Origin: JAKAXS01 sp041940525
Lineage (GTDB): Bacteria; Pseudomonadota; Alphaproteobacteria; Rhizobiales; Hyphomicrobiaceae
Direction: 5' to 3'
Assembly (NCBI GenBank): GCA_041940525.1
Contig: JBGTSB010000004.1
Location: 1 to 64,000, forward strand
DNA: 64,000 nt
In this document: piece by piece, positions 18,533 through 27,408 of the stretch
Numbering within the stretch: position 1 is the stretch's first letter
How the letters are laid out: each line of letters opens with the position of its first letter
Program-made: the position numbers and the translations under genes
The notes under the pieces: generated by a model
Seen by the model: only the letters and a program-made list of their open reading frames with translations
Database searches by the model: none
What the model was told of the DNA's origin: nothing

Positions 18533-20761
18533 TTAGAACTTGCTCGTGATGGTGGCAAAAAATGCCCGCGGTGAGCCTGGTGTGATGTTTTCGTTGTTGT
18601 GCGCAGTCGAATAGTAGTCGGTTCCGAGTACGTTCTCGACGTTGAGCTGTGCCTTTAGGTTCTCATTGATATCCCAAAAGAGTGCTGCATCAAGGCGAGC
18701 GAAGCCAGGCAGGGTTATTTGGTTGTCAAGTTCGGCAAACGCTTCGCTGCGGCTGACGACGCCTAGTCCCGCAGCCCAGTTCGGCAGGAATCTGTACTTG
18801 TTCCAAAGCGAGAACGTGTGGTGGGGAACGAGCGCGATTTCCTGCCCCTTGTTTGGACCTACTTTGACTTCGGCGACCTGATATCCGTAGCCGGCGACGA
18901 CTTCCCAATCATCCGTCAGATTTCCCGTCAGCGTTAGCTCGCCGCCTTCGGTGCGCGTTCGTCCGATTTGGGCACTTGTTCCTGGGCCAGTCGAGACGAC
19001 TTGGTTTTCGCGATCAAGCATGAAAAGCGCGCCCGTGAAGGCCAAACGGGGTGCGATGTCCCACTTAAAGCCGACTTCGCGGTTGATGAACTCTTCGGGT
19101 GCGAGGTTGGCATTTGCTGCGCTGAGCGTTGCAAACTGTTCTCCGGAGAATGGCAAGAATGTTTCTGCGTAGCTCGCGTAGAACGACAGCTGCTCAGTTG
19201 GCTTGAAAACGACACCAACACGCGGTGACCAAACGTCGTCAACACGACCACGGGAGTCTCCGGTCGAGCTGGTGTAGTCAAGATCGAAGCGATCGAACCG
19301 GATTCCGCCGATGATTTCGATGTGGCGGCCGATCTCAATTTGATCTTGGACATAGACGCCGGCCAGCGTCAGTTCGGTGCGATTGACGGGGCCTTTCGGA
19401 ACGCCGAGAGATGCAAATGTATCGGAGCACAGGGTGTTGGAGAGGGTCGCTACACAAGCGTTGACTCTGCCCGACCCTGGCATGCGCTGATTGTCTGTTT
19501 CTTGGTAGCCGAATTCCGTGCCTGCCAATATCGTGTGGCGGATGCCATGCCCCATGTTCAAGCGCAGGCTGACATCTGTTTGATTGAAGATGTTCTGCCG
19601 ATCGGTTTGGTTGCCATAGGCGCCAAGTTGCAAAGTGCCATCGGCTTGGACCGTCTCGTTAGCCGTGATGTTTTGGTAGTACTTGTCGTAGTCGCCGTAT
19701 TGCGTGTGGTTCTTGAAATAGATGCCGTTGTCGAACTTGTGCTCGATCACCGCTGTGGCGACGTGAGAATCGAACGTCGTGTAGCTATCATTCGGGTTGC
19801 CAAAGTAGGTGCTCTCATCGACCTTCGCGGGTTTTCCTGTCCGGCTGTCGCCAGGGATGCCACGATCGACCGTGCCGTCGTTATGATAGTACTCGTAGGC
19901 CAAGTAGACTTTCGTGTTGTCGTCCGGCCGGAACATGATTTTGGGGTTGATGCCGTAGCGCTCCAGATCCGTGAAATCACGGTAGCTGCCGGAGTCTTCG
20001 TACATGCCGAGTATCCGGAAAGCGAAGTCGTTGGTGATAGCCTGGCCAGCGTCAATTTCTGTTCGTTTGGTATCGAAAGAGCCATACGTGGTCGTGAGTT
20101 CGTAAAGGCGTTCGCCTTCGGCTTTTTTCGTTACGCGGTTGATGACTCCGCCGCCGCCGCCGCGACCGAAAATCATCGCGTTCGGCCCTTTCAGGACTTC
20201 CACGCGGTCGATGTTGTAAAGATCCCGGAAGTATTGGACGTCGTCGCGCACGCCATCGGTAAAGAAGTCGGCTGTCGTGCTTACGCCTCGAATTGTGGGA
20301 GCGTCGCGGTGGCCTTCACCCTGACCAACGACAACGCCTGGAATGTAGGATAATGCTTTGCGCAGGTCGCGCGTGCCCTGGTCTTTCGCCAACTCTTTTG
20401 GAACAACCTGAATAGACTGCGGCACGTTCTTCAACGGCGTATCGGTCTTAGTTGCGGTGGCGGAACGGGTTGCCCGGTATCCGTCGACGCCGCCGCTAGA
20501 CGATAAATCGCCAAGCGGATCAATATCGCTCTCGGGGGGCGCTGATACTGGCTGCGGTTCAACCGGTTCTGGGGCGGACGGTGGAGGCGTGGTCTTCTTT
20601 TTTGCTGAGGACGTTTTTTTCTTTTGCTGTGCGGTGACTTCGACCGGCGGCAGTTCAGCCGGTTCCGCGTCTTGTGCAATGGCGGGAAGGCTGGTCAGAA
20701 GGTAACATGCCGCCGTGGTTGTAAATAATGGTATGGAAATGCGAAAGGAATCGCGACGCAT
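18533..20761 (-). CDS. TonB-dependent siderophore receptor (second copy of the family)
   Basis: An outer-membrane ferric-siderophore receptor of about 742 residues. The signal peptide ends near 'LPAIAQ', a TonB-box-like 'ELPPVEVTAQQ' follows at once, then a Lys/Ser/Pro-rich linker with the same design as in the receptor at 761-3199. The plug has 'NVPQSIQVVPKELAKDQG', 'LRKALSYIPGVVVGQGEG' and 'VEVLKGPNAMIFGRGGGGG'. The barrel ends in 'FFATITSKF'. It resembles Fiu-like catecholate receptors, but the ligand is not provable. The ATG at 20759-20761 has GAGGA upstream; a TTG one codon earlier is less likely. A perfect palindrome 20 bp upstream suggests iron regulation. It is divergent from the MEKHLA gene. 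Confidence 0.92.
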   Translation of the reverse strand: MRRDSFRISIPLFTTTAACYLLTSLPAIAQDAEPAELPPVEVTAQQKKKTSSAKKKTTPPPSAPEPVEPQPVSAPPESDIDPLGDLSSSGGVDGYRATRSATATKTDTPLKNVPQSIQVVPKELAKDQGTRDLRKALSYIPGVVVGQGEGHRDAPTIRGVSTTADFFTDGVRDDVQYFRDLYNIDRVEVLKGPNAMIFGRGGGGGVINRVTKKAEGERLYELTTTYGSFDTKRTEIDAGQAITNDFAFRILGMYEDSGSYRDFTDLERYGINPKIMFRPDDNTKVYLAYEYYHNDGTVDRGIPGDSRTGKPAKVDESTYFGNPNDSYTTFDSHVATAVIEHKFDNGIYFKNHTQYGDYDKYYQNITANETVQADGTLQLGAYGNQTDRQNIFNQTDVSLRLNMGHGIRHTILAGTEFGYQETDNQRMPGSGRVNACVATLSNTLCSDTFASLGVPKGPVNRTELTLAGVYVQDQIEIGRHIEIIGGIRFDRFDLDYTSSTGDSRGRVDDVWSPRVGVVFKPTEQLSFYASYAETFLPFSGEQFATLSAANANLAPEEFINREVGFKWDIAPRLAFTGALFMLDRENQVVSTGPGTSAQIGRTRTEGGELTLTGNLTDDWEVVAGYGYQVAEVKVGPNKGQEIALVPHHTFSLWNKYRFLPNWAAGLGVVSRSEAFAELDNQITLPGFARLDAALFWDINENLKAQLNVENVLGTDYYSTAHNNENITPGSPRAFFATITSKF

Positions 20762-20781
20762 CAATAAATCCTCGTACTTTG

Positions 20782-20793
20782 ATGATTAATCAT
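20782..20793. promoter_or_regulatory. Perfect palindrome, candidate iron-responsive operator
   Basis: ATGATTAATCAT is a perfect 12-bp palindrome located 20 bases before the receptor's ATG and about 95 bases before the divergent MEKHLA gene. Its TGATTAATCA core is related to, but not identical with, the Fur heptamer repeat. It is placed to block the receptor promoter. Confidence 0.5.
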
Positions 20794-20887
20794 ATCTCTG
20801 GTCGTCAGCATTTTCGTTTTCATTACTATCAAGGAGGGCTGGTTTGCATTAGCTAAGGTCGGCCGCCCTTGGGAAATAGGATGTAGT

Positions 20888-21388
20888 GTGACAGAACGGT
20901 CACAAATCGCTTTGGTGTCTAAAATTGAGACGTTGCCGGCCCGTGTTGAAGCGCAGCGCGACCGGGTCGCTGTGATCGCTAAGAGCTATCAGTTGTTGTC
21001 TGGCAAGGCGCTTGTTTCAGCTGATGAGGGCTCTATCGCCGACGCGCTATGGCATGCTCCGATGGCGATCGTCGCGCATGGCACGGAGGCCGATCCGATT
21101 TTCTTTTTTGGAAATCGTACTGCGCTTTCTCTCTTTGAGATGGATTTTGCGTCGTTCACGCGATTGCCGTCGCGGCTTTCTGCTGAACCGTTGCAGCGGG
21201 AAGAGCGTGCTCGACTGCTCGCGCGTGTTGGCAAGGCCGGTATCGTAAATGACTATGAGGGAGTGCGCATTTCGGCGGAGGGCAAGCGCTTTCGTATTTG
21301 GAACGCCTCTGTCTGGAATCTGACCGATGCCGACGGCCGTCCCGCCGGGCAAGCCGCTGCGTTTTCGCAGTGGGCGAATCTGGAATGA
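20888..21388 (+). CDS. MEKHLA-domain protein
   Basis: A 166-residue soluble protein with the PAS-related MEKHLA domain: 'LVSADEGSIADALWHAPMAI', 'ADPIFFFGNRTALSLFEMDF' and 'RFRIWNASVWNLTDADGRPA'. The domain is known as a small sensor or binding fold, and its ligand here is unknown. The start is a GTG at 20888 with AGGA upstream. It shares a divergent intergenic region with the siderophore receptor, so it may be part of the same iron response. Confidence 0.82.
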   Translation: MTERSQIALVSKIETLPARVEAQRDRVAVIAKSYQLLSGKALVSADEGSIADALWHAPMAIVAHGTEADPIFFFGNRTALSLFEMDFASFTRLPSRLSAEPLQREERARLLARVGKAGIVNDYEGVRISAEGKRFRIWNASVWNLTDADGRPAGQAAAFSQWANLE

Positions 21389-21580
21389 AGGTGTTGGATG
21401 CGTCGATTGAAGCCATTGCTCTGTTTGTGAGCAAAAGGTAACTCTCGCAAAAGCAACGACTTATCAGCCGGGTGGTGTGCCTGGCTAAGAGCTCTGGCTG
21501 TTCGTTCGCCGGACAATCCCAACAGATGAAACGAGTAAGAGGCCGCTGGTTGGAACCGCCTGCTGGTCGAGGATGATGAC

Positions 21581-23077
21581 GTGCCTATAATCTCTTTCTC
21601 TCAATATAAGCATCAGTGGCTGCACAACGTTCGCGGAGATTTGCTTTCCGGGCTGGTGGTGGCGTTGGCGCTTATTCCCGAGGCCATCGCGTTCTCGATC
21701 ATTGCCGGGGTTGACCCAAAGATCGGGCTTTATGCGTCGTTCTCCATCGCGGTCATTCTGGCGATCACGGGCGGGCGGCCTGGCATGATTTCGGCGGCGA
21801 CCGCGGCGACTGCGGTTTTGATGGTTACGCTCGTGCGCGATCATGGGCTGCAGTATCTGCTTGCAGCCACTATTCTCGCCGGCTTGCTGCAGATTGGAGC
21901 CGGGTTGTTGAAACTCGGCTATGTCATGCGGTTTGTGTCCCGGTCGGTGATGACGGGCTTCGTCAACGCGCTCGCGATCCTGATCTTCATGGCGCAGTTG
22001 CCGGAGCTTGACCCTTCGAAAGTGCCGCTGCTGACGTATCCGCTCGTGGCCGCGGGCCTGGCGATTATTTACTTGTTTCCGCGACTGACCAAGGCGGTTC
22101 CGTCGCCACTGGTCACGATCATTGTGTTGACGATTCTGACTGTGGCCATGGGCTGGGATGTGCGCACGGTAGGCGACATGGGTAAGCTGCCCGACACGCT
22201 GCCGGTCTTCTTGATCCCGGACATCCCACTCACGTATGAGACGTTGTCGATCATCTTTCCCTATTCTGTTGCTGTTGCGGTGGTCGGGCTGTTGGAAAGC
22301 CTCATGACTCAGCAGATCGTTGATGACCTCACCGACACCACTTCGGACCGCAATCAGGAGTGCATCGGACAAGGCATCGCCAACACGGCCACGGGCTTTA
22401 TCGGGGGTATGGCGGGTTGCGCGATGATCGGCCAGTCTATGATCAATGTGAAGTCCGGCGGGCGCGGGCGGCTTTCGTGTTTTGCAGCCGGTGTGTTTTT
22501 GCTGATCATGGTGGTGGCCCTTGGCGATATCGTTGGCATGATCCCGATGGCGGCTCTCGTCGCGATCATGATCATGGTGTCGATCGGTACGTTCTCGTGG
22601 TCTTCGATCAAGAACTTGCGCGAGCACCCGAAGTCTACCTCCATCGTCATGCTGGCGACGGTGTTCTTCGTGGTCTACACGCATAACCTCGCGATTGGTG
22701 TTTTGGTTGGCGTATTGTTGTCAGGTATTTTCTTTGCCTGGAAAATTGCGCAGCTGTTCCGCGTTACGTCCGAGATTACGCCCGACGGCAGCCACCGCAC
22801 CTATCTCATCGAAGGGCAGCTGTTCTTCGCCTCTTCGGAAGATTTCATGAAGGCTTTTGACTTCAAGGAAGCGCTGCAAAAGGTGACCATCAATCTCAGT
22901 CACGCGCACATTTGGGATGTCTCATCGGTGGCAGCGCTGGACATGGCGGTGCTGAAGTTTCGCCGTGAAGGAGCCGAGGTTGAACTCATCGGGCTGAACG
23001 AGGCGTCCGAAACGATCGTCGACAGGCTTGCGATCCATGACAAGCCGGGCGCAATGGATAAGCTGTTCGGGCACTGA
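21581..23077 (+). CDS. SulP-family inorganic anion transporter with STAS domain
   Basis: An inner-membrane SulP/SLC26 transporter for sulfate, bicarbonate or a related anion. It has 498 residues. The N-terminal family signature 'GDLLSGLVVALALIPEAIAF' is followed by 'GRPGMISAATAATAVLM', and about ten to fourteen membrane segments extend to about residue 390. A cytosolic STAS domain (about 405-498) has 'TYLIEGQLFFASSEDFMKAF' and 'WDVSSVAALDMAVLKF'. The start GTG at 21581 follows GAGG. The universal stress protein gene begins 13 bp after its stop, so they form an operon. Such SulP-UspA pairs often suggest a bicarbonate or sulfate role, but the substrate is not settled. Confidence 0.92.
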   Translation: MPIISFSQYKHQWLHNVRGDLLSGLVVALALIPEAIAFSIIAGVDPKIGLYASFSIAVILAITGGRPGMISAATAATAVLMVTLVRDHGLQYLLAATILAGLLQIGAGLLKLGYVMRFVSRSVMTGFVNALAILIFMAQLPELDPSKVPLLTYPLVAAGLAIIYLFPRLTKAVPSPLVTIIVLTILTVAMGWDVRTVGDMGKLPDTLPVFLIPDIPLTYETLSIIFPYSVAVAVVGLLESLMTQQIVDDLTDTTSDRNQECIGQGIANTATGFIGGMAGCAMIGQSMINVKSGGRGRLSCFAAGVFLLIMVVALGDIVGMIPMAALVAIMIMVSIGTFSWSSIKNLREHPKSTSIVMLATVFFVVYTHNLAIGVLVGVLLSGIFFAWKIAQLFRVTSEITPDGSHRTYLIEGQLFFASSEDFMKAFDFKEALQKVTINLSHAHIWDVSSVAALDMAVLKFRREGAEVELIGLNEASETIVDRLAIHDKPGAMDKLFGH

Positions 23078-23090
23078 GGGAGGAACACCA

Positions 23091-23951
23091 ATGGCCAAAG
23101 ACGCTCTGATTGCCCTTGTGGATGGCTCGATCTATGCGGAAAGCGTGTGCCGTCATGCGGCGTGGATCGCCGGGAAGAATAACTGGAAGGTCAAGATCTA
23201 CCACGTGATGGGCCGCCGCGATGCCGTGGGCGACCAGGACTTGAGCGGGGCGATCCGGCTGGGCGCGCGAACGGCTTTGCTGGAGCAGTTAGCCGAGCTT
23301 GATGCGGCGCAGGCGAAGCTGGCGCAGGAGCATGGCCGCGCCATTCTGGAGGACGCGAAAGCTATCATCGAAGGCCAGGACGGCGTCTGTGCGGTGGAGA
23401 CGCGTTTGCGCCGGGGCGACTTGGTGGAAACGGTTACGGCTCAGGAAGAGCAAGGCGATATGATCGTGGTCGGCAAGCGCGGCGAGGCGGCAAGCCACGC
23501 GATGGCGCATCTCGGGTCGAATCTGGAACGCATCGTGCGCGCTAGCCACAAGCCCGTGTTCATCGCAAATCGCGCCTTTAAGCCGGTCACGAAAGTTCTG
23601 GTGGCTTTTGATGGCGGCGCGTCGTCGTCGAAAGCAATCGAATACATTGCGGGCAGCCCGCTGTTGAAGGGCCTCAAGGTCTCCCTCGTCTACGCCGGCA
23701 AGGAGAGCCCTGAGATACGGGGCTCGCTCGAAGCCGCCGTGACGGCGCTGAAAGCCGCAAACTTCGAGGTGGACATTTTGGTGCGCGACGGCGAGCCGGA
23801 AACGGTATTGGCCGAGCTATCGGATGCGGACGGCCACGACTTGCTTGTGATGGGCGCTTACGGCCACTCGCGCGTGCGCTCGCTTATCATTGGCTCGACG
23901 ACGACGGCTATGATCCGCTCATGCCGCGTGCCGGTTTTGATCATGCGGTGA
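23091..23951 (+). CDS. Universal stress protein with tandem UspA domains
   Basis: A cytosolic protein of 286 residues with two UspA folds. The first begins 'MAKDALIALVDGSIYAESVC' and the second at about residue 160 with 'KVLVAFDGGASSSKAIEYIA'. The second half ends with the ATP-binding G-x2-G-x9-G-S/T signature in 'VMGAYGHSRVRSLIIGSTT'. The ATG at 23091 has GGGAGGA upstream. It is co-transcribed with the SulP transporter and may regulate it, as UspA proteins do with some transporters. Confidence 0.9.
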   Translation: MAKDALIALVDGSIYAESVCRHAAWIAGKNNWKVKIYHVMGRRDAVGDQDLSGAIRLGARTALLEQLAELDAAQAKLAQEHGRAILEDAKAIIEGQDGVCAVETRLRRGDLVETVTAQEEQGDMIVVGKRGEAASHAMAHLGSNLERIVRASHKPVFIANRAFKPVTKVLVAFDGGASSSKAIEYIAGSPLLKGLKVSLVYAGKESPEIRGSLEAAVTALKAANFEVDILVRDGEPETVLAELSDADGHDLLVMGAYGHSRVRSLIIGSTTTAMIRSCRVPVLIMR

Positions 23952-24063
23952 TGCTGTCGAAGCCTCGCCGATTCTCTCTACCGCTGGGCAGTTGGAATGC
24001 TTTTCTGGAAGACCAATTGGTCGACGTACATAGACCAGAGGCCGGCTTCTTACTTTGGCTTAA

Positions 24064-24825
24064 TCATGGGTCTGGTGAGAACAGGTAGTCTCGCTCGGTA
24101 AGCTGGTCAACTACTTGGTATTTAACGCTTGTCAGAAAGGCCCTGAGTCTGTCGATGTCCCTGCATTCTACAAGCATGTACTTGAACCGGTATTTATTAA
24201 AATCGATGCCTTGGAGGACTTCGAGTTCGGCGCCTTCAACATCCAGGGACAACAGGTCGATTTTTCTGGGAGCTTGGCTTTCGTCCAAAATCTTAGTCAG
24301 AGTTTTTGCGACAGCGCCGAACGTAAACGTCGTTTGTCCCGCGGGCATGTGAGCCTGAGCGGCGGCGATGTGCGCGTCAACATTTTCCAGGTCTGTTGAT
24401 GTCCCTTTGCCCACCGACATGAGATTGGCGTAGACCATCTCTACGAACTGCTCGCTGTAGTCAAAGCTCACGCATGCATTGCAGTGAACCGCGTTGTTCT
24501 TCGCTCGCAAATTTTGGCAAGTTAGAAAGTTGTGGGGCGCTGGTTCAATTAGAACGCCTTTCCAGCCACGGTTCAATTCGTAGTACAATGTGTTGGATTG
24601 GGAGAACCCATCGTTCGCCCCGAGTTCGACGTAGAAACCGTTGTCATAGTCTAGATATTTTTCAAGCTTTTGGTCGAGCGCGGAGAGGCCGAAGTAGGTA
24701 TTCTTACGCTTAGATTGATCGCGCATGTGGAACTTGAGCGCGATGAACTGCCCAAATTCTTGTCCAAACGTTTTGGCAAGGATTGCAATGACCAGATTGC
24801 GGGCCTTAATTTCTTCATCGTTCAT
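24064..24825 (-). CDS. FkbM-family methyltransferase
   Basis: An S-adenosylmethionine-dependent methyltransferase of the FkbM family (253 residues), usually modifying sugars, polyketides or surface glycans. The SAM-binding region is 'GFYVELGANDGFSQSNTLYY' (about residues 62-81), followed by 'GWKGVLIEPAPHNFLTCQN', and the conserved 'KIDLLSLDVEGAELEVLQGI' is near residue 190. There are no neighbouring glycosyltransferases, so it is an isolated gene and its acceptor is unknown. Confidence 0.87.
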   Translation of the reverse strand: MNDEEIKARNLVIAILAKTFGQEFGQFIALKFHMRDQSKRKNTYFGLSALDQKLEKYLDYDNGFYVELGANDGFSQSNTLYYELNRGWKGVLIEPAPHNFLTCQNLRAKNNAVHCNACVSFDYSEQFVEMVYANLMSVGKGTSTDLENVDAHIAAAQAHMPAGQTTFTFGAVAKTLTKILDESQAPRKIDLLSLDVEGAELEVLQGIDFNKYRFKYMLVECRDIDRLRAFLTSVKYQVVDQLTERDYLFSPDP

Positions 24826-25194
24826 GCGGTTTCAATGCCTGGTGTTGGGAGAAATTGACTAACTAACTGTTTCAGCGTTGAGGGTTGATGTGACCCCGCC
24901 AGATACAGGGCTAAGCCCATGGCATGAGACTTCTTCCACGCAGACACCAGAACAGAAATCAGATAACTGAGTATATCAATGATTCGGGGCTTTGAATGAG
25001 TGTCCGAATTGCAATCTTCGATTTTCTAAGTGTCATCGCTGGTTTCTGGAATTCAATGTGCGGTTTGGCACGGCTGGGCTTGCGCTCCAGGTCCGGACAA
25101 GATCGGTGAGTCATCTGAAATGTCAGTGTACGAATCAGCGGTCTTTTGAGGAGTGAGTTCGGGGAAAATTTGTTTCCAAGCGGGGCGAACAACA
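24826..25194. other. Intergenic region between FkbM and chemotaxis receptor genes
   Basis: About 370 bp between divergent genes. I see no convincing ORF, RNA gene or inverted repeat. A TGGCAC motif near 25070 does not have sigma-54 spacing. It presumably holds both promoters. Confidence 0.5.
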
Positions 25195-26874
25195 ATGACA
25201 TTCAATAAGAGCTCGAAGATTGCCAGTGCGATTGTGATTGTTGGTGTTTTGATTATGACCGGCACGTCACTCTACGCGCTGAACACGCTTAAGATCGGCA
25301 GCAACCTCTACCGGCAGATTGTCCTTGGGAAGGACATGCTCGCCGACATCCTGCCTCCTCCGGAATACATTATAGAACCATACCTTGAGGCGACCTTGGC
25401 ACTGCAAGATCCAGCGGGCGTCGCGGGGCACAAGGGCCGCTTGGTGGAGCTGCGCAAAGCCTATGACGAACGGCATGACTATTGGGTGGCCGAGCCGTTC
25501 GACGAAGAGCTTGGTAACCTTATCACTAAAGCGTCGCATGAGCCGGCGTTGAAGTTCTGGGGTGTTCTCAACGAAGACTTCCTTCCGGCCTTATCGCGCG
25601 GAGATATTCCGGCGGCCGAGCTGGCCTACAAATCCCTGTCGTCGTCCTATGCCTCGCATCGTGCCGAGATCGACAAAATCGTGGTCAAAGCAAATGCTTT
25701 CGTAACGGAGACCGAAGCGCGCTCTCGCGCGCTGAACTCCTGGTTGATGACTGCGGTCTTTGGCTTGTCCGGCTTGGTCGTTCTACTGATCTGCGCGAGT
25801 GCTGCTGGGCTTACCTATCGGCTCGTCAAGCCGCTGACCCGGCTCACCCAGTCTATGGAAGAGCTGGCTCAGGGCAACTTTGATATCGTTCTGCCAGGGC
25901 TCGGCCGGAAAGATGAGATCGGTGCGATCGCCGGCGCGGTGGAGACGTTCAAGACCGCGTCGATTGAAAAGGCAGCTGGTGAATCACAATTTAGAGAGCA
26001 GGAGAACGCGCGTCAGGCCGCCAAGCGCAAGGCAGAACTGGAACAGCTGGCCGATCAGTTCCAAGAAGCGGTCGGAAAGACCGTCGAGAAGGTCTCAGCT
26101 GCGGCAACCGAACTTCAGACCATGGCGGGCGAGATGACTGAGCGGTCGGAGGCAACGCAGGACCTGTCAACGCGTGTTGCGAAGGCGTCGGAAGAGACAT
26201 CGTCCAATGTCCAGAGCATCGCCGCTTCGACGAGCCAGTTTTCGTCGACCGTGGAAGAGATTAGCCGTCAGGTTCAAGACAGTAGCAATTTGGCCAAGTC
26301 GGCCGTTGACCAGGCGACGGTAACCAACACTCAAGTGAGCGACCTTTCGCAATCGGCCGAAAAGATTGGCGATGTGATTGAGCTGATCAACGACATCGCC
26401 AGCCAAACGAACCTTCTGGCACTGAACGCCACGATCGAAGCCGCGCGTGCCGGGGAAGCTGGACGCGGGTTCGCCGTTGTCGCGCAGGACGTCAAGAAAC
26501 TAGCGGCGCAAACCGAGAAAGCCACTGGTGACATAGCCGAACAGGTCACCGCGATGCAGACCGTTACCGCGGGGGCGGTTGAATCTATTCAATCAATCAC
26601 TTCGATCGTTGAGCAGCTGTCGGAGTATGCGTCGGGTATCGCGGCTGCCGTTGAACAACAGGGCGCCACGACCAAGGAAATCGGCCGCAATGTCTCAGGT
26701 GCCGCTGAGGCGACCTCCGGCATGGCCGGCAGCATTTCGGAGGTCCAAAAGCGAGCCTCGGAAACCGGAGAAGCCTCCGCCAATGTTCTGGCACTGTGCA
26801 AGTCTTTCGCCGAAGACAGCGGCCTGCTGATGGACGAGGTTACAAAGTTCGTCCGCACGGTCCGCTCGGCTTGA
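25195..26874 (+). CDS. Methyl-accepting chemotaxis protein
   Basis: A chemoreceptor of 559 residues. The first membrane segment (about 10-30, 'ASAIVIVGVLIMTGTSLYAL') is followed by a helical periplasmic sensor of about 160 residues and a second membrane segment near 190-212. A HAMP domain comes next ('LVKPLTRLTQSMEELAQGNF'), then a long coiled-coil signalling domain. Its hairpin tip is 'NLLALNATIEAARAGEAGRG', which contacts CheA and CheW. The ATG at 25195 fits the membrane segment; an in-frame GTG at 25153 overlaps its own GAGGAG. No chemotaxis operon is adjacent, so it is an orphan receptor. The ligand is unknown. Confidence 0.92.
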   Translation: MTFNKSSKIASAIVIVGVLIMTGTSLYALNTLKIGSNLYRQIVLGKDMLADILPPPEYIIEPYLEATLALQDPAGVAGHKGRLVELRKAYDERHDYWVAEPFDEELGNLITKASHEPALKFWGVLNEDFLPALSRGDIPAAELAYKSLSSSYASHRAEIDKIVVKANAFVTETEARSRALNSWLMTAVFGLSGLVVLLICASAAGLTYRLVKPLTRLTQSMEELAQGNFDIVLPGLGRKDEIGAIAGAVETFKTASIEKAAGESQFREQENARQAAKRKAELEQLADQFQEAVGKTVEKVSAAATELQTMAGEMTERSEATQDLSTRVAKASEETSSNVQSIAASTSQFSSTVEEISRQVQDSSNLAKSAVDQATVTNTQVSDLSQSAEKIGDVIELINDIASQTNLLALNATIEAARAGEAGRGFAVVAQDVKKLAAQTEKATGDIAEQVTAMQTVTAGAVESIQSITSIVEQLSEYASGIAAAVEQQGATTKEIGRNVSGAAEATSGMAGSISEVQKRASETGEASANVLALCKSFAEDSGLLMDEVTKFVRTVRSA

Positions 26875-26895
26875 CCTGCCTTAGCAGCGTACTTT

Positions 26896-26919
26896 GACAA
26901 GTGCCGCTTTGTCTTTTTT
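26896..26919 (+). terminator. Probable weak terminator after the chemotaxis receptor gene
   Basis: GACAA / TTGTC (26896-26900 and 26909-26913) short stem followed by six T residues, 22 bases after the stop. Confidence 0.4.
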
Positions 26920-27286
26920 AGGAGTGTCTTCGGCTGGTACCCAGCTGCTTTCGCGCTTCTGTCACTGCGGCAGAGATCTCAAGGACCCGCTGGGGATCGA
27001 GATCCTGCTCGGTCATGAGTTTGCGATAGCGGTCATGGACCTCCGCGAAATCGGGATCTTCATCCACTGCAAACCCGAGAATTGTGCGCCAGTCGGCCAC
27101 GGCGTGATCCGTAGAATTGGTAGAGTTCGTCGCGAAATATAATGCATCCGCGCCGGGTTGGCGACACTCTCGTGGTTCCAGCTTTAGAAGCTTTCCCCTT
27201 CTTTCTTTAGTTCTCGCGGGCCTCTGTTGCCTCGACTGACGGTGATCCCGCCTGATCCGTGCAATCAGCGATCCGTATTCAGACAC
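26918..27286 (-). CDS. Small hypothetical protein with J-domain-like C-terminus
   Basis: A 122-residue ORF from a GTG. The N-terminal half is Arg-rich and unremarkable. The C-terminal half reads 'ADWRTILGFAVDEDPDFAEV' then 'HDRYRKLMTEQDLDPQ', with the W-x2-ILG and RYRKL spacing of a J domain but no HPD. It may be a degenerate J-like protein, and only the C-terminal half looks authentic. There is no clear Shine-Dalgarno, so a shorter start is possible. It is convergent with the chemotaxis receptor gene. Confidence 0.45.
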   Translation of the reverse strand: MSEYGSLIARIRRDHRQSRQQRPARTKERRGKLLKLEPRECRQPGADALYFATNSTNSTDHAVADWRTILGFAVDEDPDFAEVHDRYRKLMTEQDLDPQRVLEISAAVTEARKQLGTSRRHS

Positions 27287-27408
27287 TCAAGCTAGATCAA
27301 GCGGGCGAGGGAACACCGGAACTGCTTTTGCCCAAGCAGCTCTGGAGGTAAATCAGGGGCTGCTCGATGGGTACTATACCTTCCTGCTTTACGCCCCTTA
27401 AGGGGGGC

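Noticed and set aside
19322..20353. 343-codon plus-strand ORF
   Set aside because: Antisense to the second TonB receptor; Val/Arg/Asp-rich shadow text.
21389..21580. Possible structured RNA upstream of the SulP gene
   Set aside because: There are short self-complementary pieces, but nothing that I can match to a known motif or a convincing fold by eye.
21485..22684. 399-codon minus-strand ORF
   Set aside because: It is exactly antisense to the SulP transporter, is His/Arg/Asp-rich and has no family features.
25060..25100. Sigma-54-like promoter (TGGCACG...TTGC) before the chemotaxis receptor gene
   Set aside because: The spacing between the GG and GC elements is three bases too long.
27394..27405. 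CCCCTTAAGGGG palindrome just after the RND permease stop
   Set aside because: A perfect palindrome without a loop or U-run; not a convincing terminator or operator at that position.
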